A DNA stretch of 64,000 nucleotides. It comes from CAWAHD01 sp963781785 (GTDB taxonomy: Bacteria; Planctomycetota; Planctomycetia; Isosphaerales; Isosphaeraceae). The stretch lies in NCBI GenBank assembly GCA_963781785.1, contig CAWAHD010000005.1, forward strand, positions 558,001 to 622,000, given 5' to 3'. The translations under genes and the position numbers were made by a program. Shown piece by piece: positions 25,999 to 36,244 of the stretch. How positions within the stretch are numbered: the stretch's first letter is position 1; every line of letters begins with the position of its first letter. The notes under the pieces were generated by a model. The model did not search any database. It was not told the DNA's origin and saw only the letters and a list, made by a program, of their open reading frames with translations.

Positions 25999-28900
25999 TC
26001 AAGTGATGGGAACGGGGTTTACGTTCCCGCGAACGAGCGGCTCGGCTTCGGCTTGCCGGACCATGGCTTGGCGCAATTCTGCCAGGTTTTTCATTGAGGC
26101 GACATAGTCGGGATGGTGCTCGCCAAGCGCTGTTCGCCGGATCTCCACTGCCTGTACGTAGAGCGGCTCGGCCTCGTCGAGCCGACCCAGTGTGCTGTAG
26201 AGCTCTGCCAGGTTGTGGAGTGAGGCGGCGTAGTCGCTATGCCGTTCGCCCACGGCCTTCTTGCGGATTTCCTTTGCCTTCTTGAAGAGCGGCTCGGCGT
26301 CAGCGGGGCGGCCCATCGCTCGGTACAACTGCGCGAGGTTGTCGAGCGACGTTGCGTAATCGGCATGTCCCTCTCCCACAGCGGTGCGAAAGATGTCGGT
26401 CGCCTGGACAGCCAGCGGCTCAGCCTCTGGGTAGCGCCGCATTGCTCGATACAAACCCGCCAGATTGTTCAGCGACGCGGCATAGTGGGCATGCCGCTCG
26501 CCCAAGGCCGTACGATAGATTTTCGTCGCCTGGATCTGAAGCGGCAGCGCTTCGGCCTGACGTCCCGTCAATCGATAGCACGCTGCCAGATTGTTGAGCG
26601 AGGCGGCGTATTCGGGATGCTGTTCGCCCAGGGCTTTGCCGCGGATTTCCAATGCCTTCTTGTAGAGTGGCTCGGCTTCGGGCAGGCGGCCCATCTCTCG
26701 GTACAGCTCGGCCAGGTTGTTCAGCAAGGTCGCGTAGTGGGGATGCCGGTCGCCGAGGGCCGAACGATAGATCTCGGTCGCGCGAACGTAGAGCGGCTCG
26801 GCCTCGGCCAGGTGGCCCATTGCCAGGTACAACTCCGCCAGGTTGTTCAGCAAGGCCGCGTAGTAGGGATGTTGCTCGCCAAGTGCCGTGCCGACAATGT
26901 CCTTGGCCTGGACGTACAGCGGCTCGGCCTCGGCGAGCCGCCCTGTCGCCCGGTACAATTCCGCCAGGTTGTTCAGCGAGGCGGCGTAGTCGGGGTGCCG
27001 CTCCCCCAGCACATCCCGACGGATCTCCGTCGCCTGGAGGTAGAGCCGCTCTGCCTCGGCGTGGCGGCCCATCGCTCGGTATAACTCCGCCAGGTCATTC
27101 AGCGTGGCGGCGTAGTCGGCATGCCGCTCGCCCAGAGCCTTTCGGCGAATCTCTTTCGCCTGAAGGTAGAGCGGTTCGGCTTCGCTGAGACGGCCCATTG
27201 CCCGGTACAACTCGGCCAGGTCGTTCAATGTCGCACCGTAATCGGTATCTCCCTGGCCCGTTGCTTTCTTACGGATCTCCTTCGCCCGCAGGTAAAGTCG
27301 CTCGGACTGGGCGTACTGGCCTCGCGCATGCAGGTAGTTTGCGGCACGATGGTGAATCAACCCCGCCTGGGCAAGCGCCTGACAATCCTCGCCGACGCGG
27401 GACAGGGCGGCAAGTGCGTGGGGCAACAGCCGGCCGCACAAGGGCCAGTTCTTGTACTCGACGTCCGGGAACGCGCGGGCAACGGCACGGATCGCGCGCT
27501 CGCACCACAGTCGCCGGGTGTCATCGCCCATCGCCGCTTCGATATCCATCTGGACCAGCCGATGGATACTGTAGGTCTCGTCGCGGCCGTCGGTCTGGAT
27601 CAGCGAGAAGCGGCCCAGCGGCCCGAGCAGGTCGTTGACGAGCAAGGGGTCGTGATCTGCCTTCATGAGCGCCGCCCCGCACCGCGGGCCCAAGCTCTGG
27701 AGCGCCTCGGATCAATAGCCAGAACGGGATGGCTTCCGGGGCGAGGAAAGCACTCAGCCGCAGCACATCGGCGGCGGCTGGCGAGTCTTCTTCCACGGCC
27801 TCGAAGTTGGCCAACCAGACTGTCGGCACGGACTTGTTGTATTGTCCGAATGCCGGCGAGCGCGCTTCGAAGAGCTTGAGACCGCGAATCCGATAGGTTT
27901 CGAGATAGCGCCGAAAGCTCGCTTTCCGTTCGATGATGTAAGCCGCGGCTTGTTCCAGAGCCAGCGGAAGTCCGTCGAGCGCGCCGGCAAGCTCTGCCGC
28001 TGCGGCCCGTTCCGCTTGATCGGCATCCTGAAAGCGGCACCGATCGAGAAGAAACGCGGTCCCTTCCGCGACGGTCAGTCGTTTCAGCTCGACCGGATTG
28101 AGAATGCCAAGGTCCTGAAAGTCCTGAGCACGCGACGTGATCAGAACGTGCCCGTGGTCAACGAGGGGAAGGAACGGTTTGAGCACTGCGGGCAGGTCGG
28201 CATTGTCAAAGATCAAGAGCCAACCGGGCTCGGTCGCCAACCACTGCTTGAATGCGAGGACCGCCTGGTCCAGGTCGTTTTCCCTGTGCGGCAATTTCAT
28301 CAGCCGCGCGAGCTCGCCGAAGCCGGCTTTCAGGGAAAGCTCCGATTCCGCATCGAGCCAGAAGACGGCCGCGTACGTGTCACGATAGTGATAGGCGTAT
28401 TCGACGGCAATCTGGGTCTTGCCGAGTCCGCCCAGGCCGCTGATGGCCTGGGCCTGGACGGCTTTCTTTGGCAGCGCGAATCCCCTTCGTATCGCGGTGA
28501 CCACACTCTCTCGACCGGTGAAGAATTCGTTGCGCACGTACGGAACGTTCCAGGGATGGGATGGATCGAATGGCTGTCTGACCGAGGCCGGTGTCGATTT
28601 CTGGTCGCGCGGGTGGGCCTCGCCAAGCTTCAAGCAGTCTCGTATGAACTGGACGGTCGCCCAATGGATTTCTGTATCCGTCGATTGTGGCGTGCAGATT
28701 GTGCTGTGGTCCTCGTCGATGGGATAGAGATCGGCACCGGAAACGCCAGGGTCGGCATCACCCGGTGCAACGACCAGGCCGACAACAGGCATCGGCTTCA
28801 TTTCGTAAAATGCGAGCGTCTTGATGTCAACGCCGTCTCGGGTCACAAACTCGGAATACCAGTCTTTGAGCTTGCGCAGGAGCGGCTCATGGGGCCGGAG

Positions 28901-29419
28901 TTCGTCCACGGAGATGGTCGCCCCCAAGAACGTTCGGAAATACGTCACCCACTTTGCGAGGTCGGCCCCGATGTGCGGGGTCGCGATGAAACACACACCG
29001 CGCGTCTGTTCGAGAAGCGTTTTCGGTTCACTTTGGGGGCGACTGCCGCTGGCCATGCGCAGCAACTCTTTGATCAGCAGGCCGCCCATGCTGTGGGCGA
29101 TGAACACAACCGGACGCTGACCGATCCCTTCCTTTTTGAATCGGAGCATCACGCTTTTGGCCCGGTCGTAGAGTGGCATGGCAAAACCGCCGGGAAACCA
29201 CCACTGAATGATGGAAAGCCGCCGGCGCTTGAAGGCGGCATTCTCATAGCCGAGCGACCAGACGCCGACGTTGGGCGCCTCCACACCAACCCACGCCGGC
29301 CAATGGCGGCCCGGTAGTCCCCAGTAGTCTCGCGGATTGCCGTTGAGACCGTGAATGAAAACGACATCTCCGCGTCGTTGCGGATTGTCGCAGCCGCTGA
29401 CCCGAATGAGCTCCGGCAT
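25999..29419 (-). CDS. hydrolase - NB-ARC - TPR protein (NLR-like STAND NTPase), one frameshift
   Basis: Joined length is about 1,140 residues. Residues 15-265 form an alpha/beta hydrolase resembling the SesB/DUF676 type: VVFIHGLNGN, nucleophile Ser110 in FIAHSMGGLLIKELL, and His238 in DEDHSTIC. Residues about 300-560 are an NB-ARC NTPase with P-loop SGLGGLGKTQIAVEYAYHY, WLLIFDNAD (Walker B) and a GLPLALEQAAAYI motif. After a winged-helix-like part (DVLRLSAFLAPEAIP), about ten 42-residue kinesin-light-chain-type TPRs follow (ALGERHPDYAASLNNLAELY...). The frame breaks near 27690-27700, between LGP and DPLLVNDLLGPLGRFSL. The build matches effector-switch-sensor receptors, so hydrolase activation on ligand binding by the TPRs is a reasonable inference. 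Confidence 0.8.
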
Positions 29420-29693
29420 GGCTTCCTCGACACTGGCCTCGACGACTTCGCCCGTGGATCAGGTCATTCTAATGGTGCGGCTGGCGCGGGTGAAGAGGAT
29501 AGCACGGTGACTAGACTGCAATCGTGATCTCCTGAAATGACCATCACCGCGCAAATGACTGGTCACGAGTCGATCCATCGCGAATCGTTGAGCGATTGAG
29601 CCAATCTGTTCAAAATCCCGTTGACCGCGCGATGAGCGGTGCAGAAGCTCGTGTCATCATTCGAAAAGCAGCGAGCCGCTCCGTGGCGCCGGG

Positions 29694-29722
29694 TTGACAT
29701 CGTCGCCTTCACGTCGTATGTT
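29694..29722 (+). promoter_or_regulatory. sigma-70-type promoter
   Basis: Consensus TTGACA (29694-29699), 17-bp spacer, TATGTT (29717-29722), about 100 bp before the DUF1549/DUF1553 gene start. It likely drives that gene and the DUF1501 and WD40 genes behind it. The rest of 29420-29693 shows nothing. Confidence 0.55.
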
Positions 29723-29821
29723 TAACAACCGTTAAGCAACCGTATCGCATTGGTCCTACCGCCGTGAGAGCCCCTCTTTCGCCATGCCTTGGGGGCGACG
29801 ATTTCAGACGGGAGCGATTCC

Positions 29822-31543
29822 ATGGGACGCGGCCATCCGTCGCTCCGGCTCATCGTCGGAGCTTTGATGCTGCTCTCGCAGATGGGCCGCCTTGCTCTGG
29901 GGGAGAACCCCTGCACCGCAAGATCGACCGGTTGATCGAGGCGAAGATCGAGGGAGAAGTCGCAGCCTCCGCGACCGACGCCGAGTTCCTGCGCCGGGTT
30001 TGTCTCGACCTGACGGGGATGATTCCGACGTCGACCGAGGCGCCGCGCGTTTCTCGACGATCCGTCTCCCTACAAGCGGCAGAGGCTGATCGACCGCCTG
30101 CTGGCCGGCCCCGAGTACGCCCGGCGGATGCAGGACGTCTTCGACGTGATGCTGATGGAACGTCGCGACGACACGCACGTGCCGGCGCGGGAGTGGCGTG
30201 CGTTCCTGCGGCGGGCGTTCGCCGAGAACATGCCGTACAACCAGCTCGTCGCCGAGATCCTCTCGGCCGATGGGGCCGACCCCGAGACGCGTGCGGCCGC
30301 CAAGTTTTACCTCGACCGCCTGGCGGATCCCAACTTGCTCACGCGCGACATCGGCCGGATGTTCCTCGGCCGCGACTTCCAGTGCGCCCAGTGCCACGAC
30401 CATCCGCTGATCGACGACTACAAGCAGGCGCATTACTACGGGATCTTCGCCTTCCTGAACCGGACGACCTTGTTCGAGGACGACAAAAAGGTGTCGGTGC
30501 TCGCCGAGAAGGCGGAAGGGGACGTCACATTTACGTCGGTCTTCAAGAAGAAGGTCACGCACAAGACCGGCCCGCGCATCCTGGATGGCCAGGCGGTCGA
30601 CGGAGCCGAGCGTGCCCAAGGGGGCCGAATACCTGGTCGCTCCGGACAAGGCGAGAAAGGTCCGCCCGATCCCCCGCTACAGCCGCCGCGCCGAGCTGGC
30701 CGCGAGCTGACATCGAGAGGCGGTCCCCGAGTTCAGCCGCAACATCGTCAACCGCCTCTGGGCGATCTTGATGGGGCGAGGGCTGGTCCATCCGGTCGAC
30801 CTGCACCACTCCGAGAACCCGCCCGCCGATGCCGAGCTGCTCGATCTTCTGGCCCGCGAATTCGTGGCGATGCGTTACGACATGAAGGCGTTCCTCCGCG
30901 AGCTGGCCCTGACCCGGGTCTACCAGCGATCGAGCGAGCCGCCGCCCGGCTGCCGAGTCCAGCGACGAGAGTGCCCCGGGGGTCGGCCTTTGTCGTCGCT
31001 CCGCTCAAGGCTCTGACTCCCGAGCAACTGGCCTGGAGCATCATGCAGGGGCTTGGCCTGGTCGACACAGACGCGGCAGCAGGCCGAGGAGCAGCTCGAC
31101 GGCCACGACCCCAAGATGCGCGACATCCTGCAGACCGACGACAAGCGGCGGGCTCTGCGTGTCACGCTGATCGAGGAGGGCGTTCACGACCAGTTGCAAA
31201 GGAACGTCGCGCCGTTCGTGCGGCAGTTCGCCGCGGCGGCCGGCCAGCCCCAGGATGCGACCGAGCCGACGGTCCACCAGGCCCTCTTCCTCAGCAACGG
31301 CCGCCAGGTCCAAGCGTGGCTGGCTCCGTCGGCCGGCAGCCTGGTCGGCCGGCTCGCGGCATTGCCGACGCCTCGGCCATCGCCGACGAGCTTTACCTGA
31401 GCCTCTATACCCGCCGTCCCACCGAGGAAGAGCGTGCCGAAGTGGCCCGCTACCTCGCGGACCGCGGCAAGGAGCGCGTGCCGGCCTTGCAGGAGCTGGC
31501 CTGGGCCCTGCTGGCATCGACCGAGTTTCGGTTCAACCATTGA
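29822..31543 (+). pseudogene. DUF1549/DUF1553 planctomycete cytochrome-type protein, multiply frameshifted
   Basis: Secreted planctomycete protein family. ATG 29822 begins a signal peptide (SLRLIVGALMLLSQMGRLAL). Next come the DUF1549 start KIDRLIEAKI... FLRRVCLDLTGMIPT, a heme-type CxxCH in DFQCAQCHDHPLIDDYKQ, DUF1553 segments FSRNIVNRLWAILMGRGLVH, HSENPPADAELLDLLAREF, LALTRVYQRSS, and the C-terminal LYTRRPTEEERAEVARYL. These lie in all three frames with breaks near 29905, 30045, 30600, 30955, 31065 and 31340. The normal gene order (DUF1553 then DUF1501) is kept. Confidence 0.8.
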
Positions 31544-31604
31544 CCTTGCCTTCGATCCGAGGAGCACGGCTCAGCCCATGCGGTACTCATTCCAGGAGAC
31601 CACC

Positions 31605-32895
31605 ATGCGTTGTTCTTATGCGTGCGGATCGGCGGACCACGTGATCTCGCGGCGGTCGTTTCTCGGGGCGGCCGCGGCCGGGCTCGGCCTGGCCTCGGGC
31701 TTTTCGGGCATGATCCAGCCGGCCGTCTCGGCCGAGCTCGCGCGACGGGAGCGGCAGGTGCTCCTCGTCTGGCTCGCCGGAGGAGCGAGCCAGCTCGAAA
31801 CCTGGGACCCCAAGCCCGGCACCGACACCGGCGGCCCGTTCCGGTCGATCGAGACCTCGGTGCCCGGGGTGCGGATCTCGGAGCTCTTGCCGCTCACCGC
31901 CAAGCAAATGCATCGGATGGCCCTGGTGCGCGGCGTCAACACCAAGGAAGACGACCACGGCAAGGGCCAGTACCTGATGCACACCGGCCGCCGCGAGGCT
32001 GCCGGGCCAGGAGTACCCGCACCTGGGGTCGCTGGCCGCCAAGTACCTGACCTCCGATCAAAACCCGCTGCCGGGCTTCGTCCATATTCAGCCCGGCGGC
32101 GGCGGGCTGAGCGGGCGCGAGGCCGCGTTCCTCGGCCCCAAGTACGGCTCGCTCGTTCTGGGCAACGGCCATGCGCCGGCCAACACCACGCGGGCCGGCT
32201 CGCTCGGCGACGCCGGCGCCGCGGGACGCGAAACGCTGCGGCACCACCTCAACGACCGCTTCGCCCGCCGCCGCCGCACGGCCGAGACCGACGCCTACAC
32301 GACAACCTATGAACAGGCCCTGCAGCTCATGGAGCGCCGCGACGTCTTCGACGTGACCAAGGAGCCCGCGCGCGACCTGGACCGCTACGGCACCCACGAC
32401 TTCGGCCGCCACTGCCTGCTCGCCCGCCGGTTGCTCGAGGCCGGGGTCACGTTCGTCAAGGTCACCCACTCCAACTACGACACCCACAACGAGAACTTCG
32501 ACTTTCATCTGGAGCAGGTCGGCGAGTTCGACCAGTCGTTTTCGGCCTTGCTCGACGACCTGGCCCAGCGCGGGCGGCTCGAGCACACGCTGGTGATCGT
32601 GATGTCGGAGTTTGGCCGCACGCCGCGGATCAACCACCTCTACGGCCGCGACCACTGGAGTGCCGCCTGGTCGGTCGCGCTGGCGGGAGCGGGCATCAAG
32701 CCGGGCGTGGTCCTGGGCAAGACCAACGCCAACGGCACGGCCGTCGTCGACGGCCAGGTCCACTGCCGGGCATTTGTTCCACACCTACCTGCGCGCCGTC
32801 GGGCTCGATCCCGTCCGAAGCGTTCGAGGTCAACGGCCGCGCCGATCCAGGTCGCCGACCCGACGGCCTCGGCCATCAAGGAACTGCTGGCATGA
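31605..32895 (+). pseudogene. DUF1501 protein with Tat signal, frameshifted
   Basis: A sulfatase-like planctomycete family of unknown role, nearly always paired with DUF1549/DUF1553. ATG 31605 follows AGGAG. The Tat signal is SRRSFLGAAAAGLGLASGF. Family segments are VLLVWLAGGASQLETWDPKP, DDHGKGQYLMHTG, GREAAFLGPKYGSLV, HDFGRHCLLARRLLEAGV, FVKVTHSNYDTHNENF, LVIVMSEFGRTPRIN, and the C-terminal TASAIKELLA. Breaks occur near 32005, 32765 and 32812. Its stop overlaps the WD40 gene start (ATGA at 32892). Confidence 0.8.
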
Positions 32896-33906
32896 CGGCC
32901 GATCGCCGGAAAAGACTCACGTCGTCAAGGAATTCACTCACAAGAGTCCGCTGATCGCCTGCCGGTTCGACGCCGCGCGGCCGGTACGTCTTCGCCAGCG
33001 CCGAAGACAGCACGGTCCAGCGCTGGGACCTGGAGACCGGGCAAGGCGGCCGCCCTGGCCGGGCACGAGAGCTGGGTGTTTGCCCTGGCGCCGCACCCCG
33101 GCGGCGAGGCTGATCGTCACCGGCGGCGGCGACGGCCAGCTCATCTGGTGGTCCGCGACGGCCGAGAAGCCCGAGCCGCTGCGCCGGGTCGCAGGCACAC
33201 CGGGGCTGGGTCCGCGCCGCTCGCCATCAGCCCCGACGGCTCGGTCGTCGCCTCGTGCGGCAACGACCGGATGGATCCGCCTCTGGTCGTTCGCCGACGG
33301 CTCGCCGCTGCTCGAGTTGCCCGGCCACGAAAGGCCCGTCTACCGGCTCCTGTTCACGCCCGGCGGCCGCACCTTGATCTCGGCCGATCTCCGCGGCCTG
33401 GTGATCGAGTGGGACCACCGGCCCGGCAAGGAAGCACGACGGCTCGACGCGGGCAAGCTCTACCAAGCACAACGCGGCCGGGCAGGGGGTCGACTACGGC
33501 GGCGTGCGCGACCTGTCGCTGAGCAGCGACGGCAAGTACCTCGCCTGCGGCGGCCTGATCGAGGCAAGCAACCCGCTCGGAGCCGTCAGCAACCCGGCGA
33601 TCCTGGTCTTCGACTGGCAGACCGGCAAGGAATTGCGGCTGCTCCGGCCCAAGGAGAACGTCCTGGGGCTGGTCTCGGGACTTGCGGTTTCCACCCTGCC
33701 GGGTTTCTTGATCGCGGCCTCGGGAGGCAATGCCGGCGGCCATCTCTGGTTCTGGAAGCCCGAGCAGGCCAACGAGTTTTTCAAGCTCGCGCTTGCCGAA
33801 CACCGCGCGCGACATGGACCTGCACCCCGACGGCCTGCGAATCGCGACGGCGCACCACGACGGCAAGCTCCGCGTCAGCCGGATGAGCCCGAAACCCGCT
33901 CATTGA
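32892..33906 (+). pseudogene. WD40 repeat protein, multiply frameshifted
   Basis: A beta-propeller of about 335 residues once joined. Repeat fragments include YVFASAEDSTVQRWDLETG, HESWVFALAPHPGG, VTGGGDGQLIWWSATAEKP, ISPDGSVVASCGNDR, IRLWSFADGSPLLELPGH, FTPGGRTLISADLRG, SGGNAGGHLWFWKPE and the end HHDGKLRVSRMSPKPAH. Breaks fall near 32975, 33035, 33105, 33200, 33275, 33475 and 33800. It begins in the stop of the DUF1501 gene, a common third member of this gene set. Confidence 0.7.
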
Positions 33907-34325
33907 AAAAGAATTCTGTAACCGACGTCGGGCCGGCGAACACAATCCAGTAGGCGGGTTGTGCGCCGGTATACGTTGAGACCATGCAATGCCCACCGGC
34001 ACCATCGCTGGGCGGGCAGTCCGCTAACGCACCTGTTATTCAGCGTGCTCCGCTTCACCCGCGAGGATCATGTGGCCCTATCTAGCGGAAAAACGGTGGG
34101 CGCTTGCGTCCACAATGCGGCCTGATGGCCGCGCCGCTGTGGCTGCAACTGGGTCGAGGCGGCGTCACGGCTCTCATGGGCTCACGCCTTTTTGAAAACT
34201 CCACCGACGACATCTTCCCGTGCAATGGTCCGGAATTTGCGACGGGACTACGAGATTTCATCCTTGGCACTCGCCCGTCATCTGCGCCGGAGGATTGCCA
34301 TCACCAATTCCCCTGGAGAACAACC
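33907..34325. other. 419-bp intergenic region
   Basis: This lies upstream of the secreted propeller gene. One frame is open from 34104 into that gene, but its sequence does not look like protein and the leader at 34326 is a better start. No promoter, repeat or RNA is recognised. Confidence 0.3.
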
Positions 34326-35459
34326 ATGACCACCAATTCTCGTTCAGCACGAGGCCGTTCGGCCCGATTCGCCGTCGAAAGCCTCGAAGAGCGCGCACTG
34401 CTCAGTACCTTGCCCACGTCCGCTCAGGCGGAGCACATCGCGAAGAGCCTGCTCGCGCCCATCGTCACCCAACTGCCGGGGACGGGAGCGCAGAACTTGT
34501 CAACGATCCCGTCCAACGGCGATGTGAATCCCTACGGCGTGGCCTTTGTGCCGACCGGATTCAAGGGCGGAGGCCTGCTCGCGCCGGGAGACCTGCTGGT
34601 CTCGAACTTCAACAACTCGTCGAACTTGCAGGGCACCGGCGTGACGATCTCGTTGTTCACGCCTGGCAGCACGACTCCCCAGACTTTCTTCCAAGGGAAC
34701 GGGCTGGGCCTGACGACGGGCCTGGCGGTGCTGAAATCGGGTTTCGTTGTCGTGGGAAACCTCCCGAGCACCGACGGGACCGCGGATACCGCCCTGACCG
34801 GGTCGATCCTGATCCTCAATAGCTCTGGCCAGGTCGTCCAGACCATCGCCAGTCCCGTCTACATCCAGGGTCCGTGGGACCTGGCGGTAAACGACAACGG
34901 CAACTCGCCCCAGATCTTCGTCGCCAATGTTGAGGACGGGACGGTGTCGCGCATCGACCTGAAGGTCAAGGGTCAGAATATCAAGGTGAAGGACATGACC
35001 CAGGTCGCCTCTGGCTATGCTCATCAGCCCAACGTCGCGGCGTTCTTCGTCGGCCCGACGGGCCTGGCGTATAACCCCAAGACCGACACGCTCTTCGTCA
35101 ACTCGACGAAGGACAACCTGGTCTATGAGGTAAGGCGCGCGGGCCACGTGAAGAACGTCCAGGGACAAGGCAAAATCCTGTACAGCGACCAGACCCATCT
35201 GCACGGGCCCCTCGGGCTGGCGCTTGCCCCCAACGGCGACCTGCTGATCGCCAACGGCGACGTGACCAACGCCGACCCCGCCCAGCCCAGTGAAATCGTT
35301 GAGATTACCCAGAAGGGTCAGTTCGTCGGCCAGTTCTCCACCTTCGCCCAGGAGGCAGCGCCCTTCGGCATCGGCGTCGGGGTCTCTGGCGCCGAGGTGA
35401 CGGTCGGTGTCGTGAACGACGACACCAACACCATCAACGTCTATCACGTGATGGCGTGA
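34326..35459 (+). CDS. secreted NHL/SMP-30-like beta-propeller protein with planctomycete N-terminal sorting motif
   Basis: 377 residues. The N-terminus RSARFAVESLEERALLS matches the R-F-x-x-ExLExRxLLS motif placed at the front of many exported planctomycete proteins. Six or so repeats follow with the pattern PYGVAFVPTGF, GPWDLAVNDNG, GPTGLAYNPKTDTLFVNS, HGPLGLALAPNGDLLIANGD and APFGIGVGVSG, consistent with an NHL-type propeller. It could bind ligands or act as a lactonase-like enzyme, but no catalytic residues are clear. ATG 34326 fits the sorting motif. It is convergent with the ECF sigma factor gene. Confidence 0.7.
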   Translation: MTTNSRSARGRSARFAVESLEERALLSTLPTSAQAEHIAKSLLAPIVTQLPGTGAQNLSTIPSNGDVNPYGVAFVPTGFKGGGLLAPGDLLVSNFNNSSNLQGTGVTISLFTPGSTTPQTFFQGNGLGLTTGLAVLKSGFVVVGNLPSTDGTADTALTGSILILNSSGQVVQTIASPVYIQGPWDLAVNDNGNSPQIFVANVEDGTVSRIDLKVKGQNIKVKDMTQVASGYAHQPNVAAFFVGPTGLAYNPKTDTLFVNSTKDNLVYEVRRAGHVKNVQGQGKILYSDQTHLHGPLGLALAPNGDLLIANGDVTNADPAQPSEIVEITQKGQFVGQFSTFAQEAAPFGIGVGVSGAEVTVGVVNDDTNTINVYHVMA

Positions 35460-35481
35460 TGAACGATCATTGGCTCAGTCC

Positions 35482-35505
35482 GGGGCGGCGGTCACTCGCC
35501 GCCCC
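35482..35505. terminator. bidirectional hairpin between convergent genes
   Basis: GGGGCGGCG, loop GTCACT, CGCCGCCCC: a perfect 9-bp GC stem 22 bp after the propeller gene and 60 bp before the end of the sigma factor gene. There is no T tract, so termination would depend on Rho or on the stem alone. Confidence 0.4.
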
Positions 35506-35564
35506 CGGCGCTGGCTCGGGACTGCACCGACGGCAAACCGCCCCGGCCTTCGTAGCCGGGACGT

Positions 35565-36167
35565 TCATTCCGCCATTTCCCGCCACATCTCGCGGATGAC
35601 TTGCAACTTGCGGTCGACACTCCGCGGCGAAATGCCCAGCTCGGCGGCGATCTCTTCGGTGGTGAAGCCCTCGAGCTTGCGCAGGGCGATCGTTTTGAGC
35701 CCCGGGTTCTCCAGGTTGGCCAGGAGACGCTCGATGTCCTCGGCGAACTGCACGGCGGCCTCGGGCGCCGGTTCGCGGCCGAGGAACTGAGCCACGCCAT
35801 CGTCACCTGAGCCGGGACCCATCACGGCCGACTCTCCGAATACCTGACCACCGCCTCGCTTCTGCCGGTTCTGATGCCGGATCATCTTGATCGCCTTCCT
35901 CGCCGTGATGGTGGCGAGCAAGCGCCAGAGGTCGTTGCGGTCGTCCACCTGGGAGAACTGGCCGCGGCCGACGCGGTCGCAGAAGCTGTGGAAAGCGCTC
36001 AATGCGACATCCTCCTCGTCGTAGTCGCGACGCGCATGACCACGGAGCCGGGCGGCGGCCAGGCCAACGAGGCGATGGAAGTAGCGATCCCAGAGCCGCT
36101 CGATATCGGCGGCTTCGCCCGCCTTCATGCCCTCCAACCACCGGGAAATCGAATCGTCGTCGGACAC
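35565..36167 (-). CDS. ECF-type RNA polymerase sigma factor (planctomycete type)
   Basis: 200 residues. Region 2 is seen in AADIERLWDRYFHRLVGLA and AFHSFCDRVGRGQF...DLWRLLATITARKAIK, and region 4 helix-turn-helix in LRKLEGFTTEEIAAELGISP-RSVDRKL. It belongs to the ECF families expanded in planctomycetes, which are usually tied to Ser/Thr kinases. No kinase or anti-sigma factor gene lies next to it; the ion-channel gene upstream on the same strand is 78 bp away. Confidence 0.85.
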   Translation of the reverse strand: MSDDDSISRWLEGMKAGEAADIERLWDRYFHRLVGLAAARLRGHARRDYDEEDVALSAFHSFCDRVGRGQFSQVDDRNDLWRLLATITARKAIKMIRHQNRQKRGGGQVFGESAVMGPGSGDDGVAQFLGREPAPEAAVQFAEDIERLLANLENPGLKTIALRKLEGFTTEEIAAELGISPRSVDRKLQVIREMWREMAE

Positions 36168-36244
36168 GTGGGTCTCCTCGGGGCGACCGTGCCGTTCTTA
36201 CCCACCAGAGTAACCGGAGCGCCCGAAGTTGTCACATCGATTCC

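Noticed and set aside
26239..27084. A 281-residue plus-strand repeat protein
   Set aside because: Periodic only because it is the antisense frame of the TPR repeats.
27842..29317. A 491-residue plus-strand protein
   Set aside because: Antisense to the hydrolase/NB-ARC gene, whose P-loop and GxSxG-type motifs are clear; the plus frame has none.
34104..34325. N-terminal extension of the secreted propeller protein
   Set aside because: The sequence upstream of ATG 34326 does not resemble protein, while RSARFAVESLEERALLS after 34326 is a known planctomycete N-terminus.
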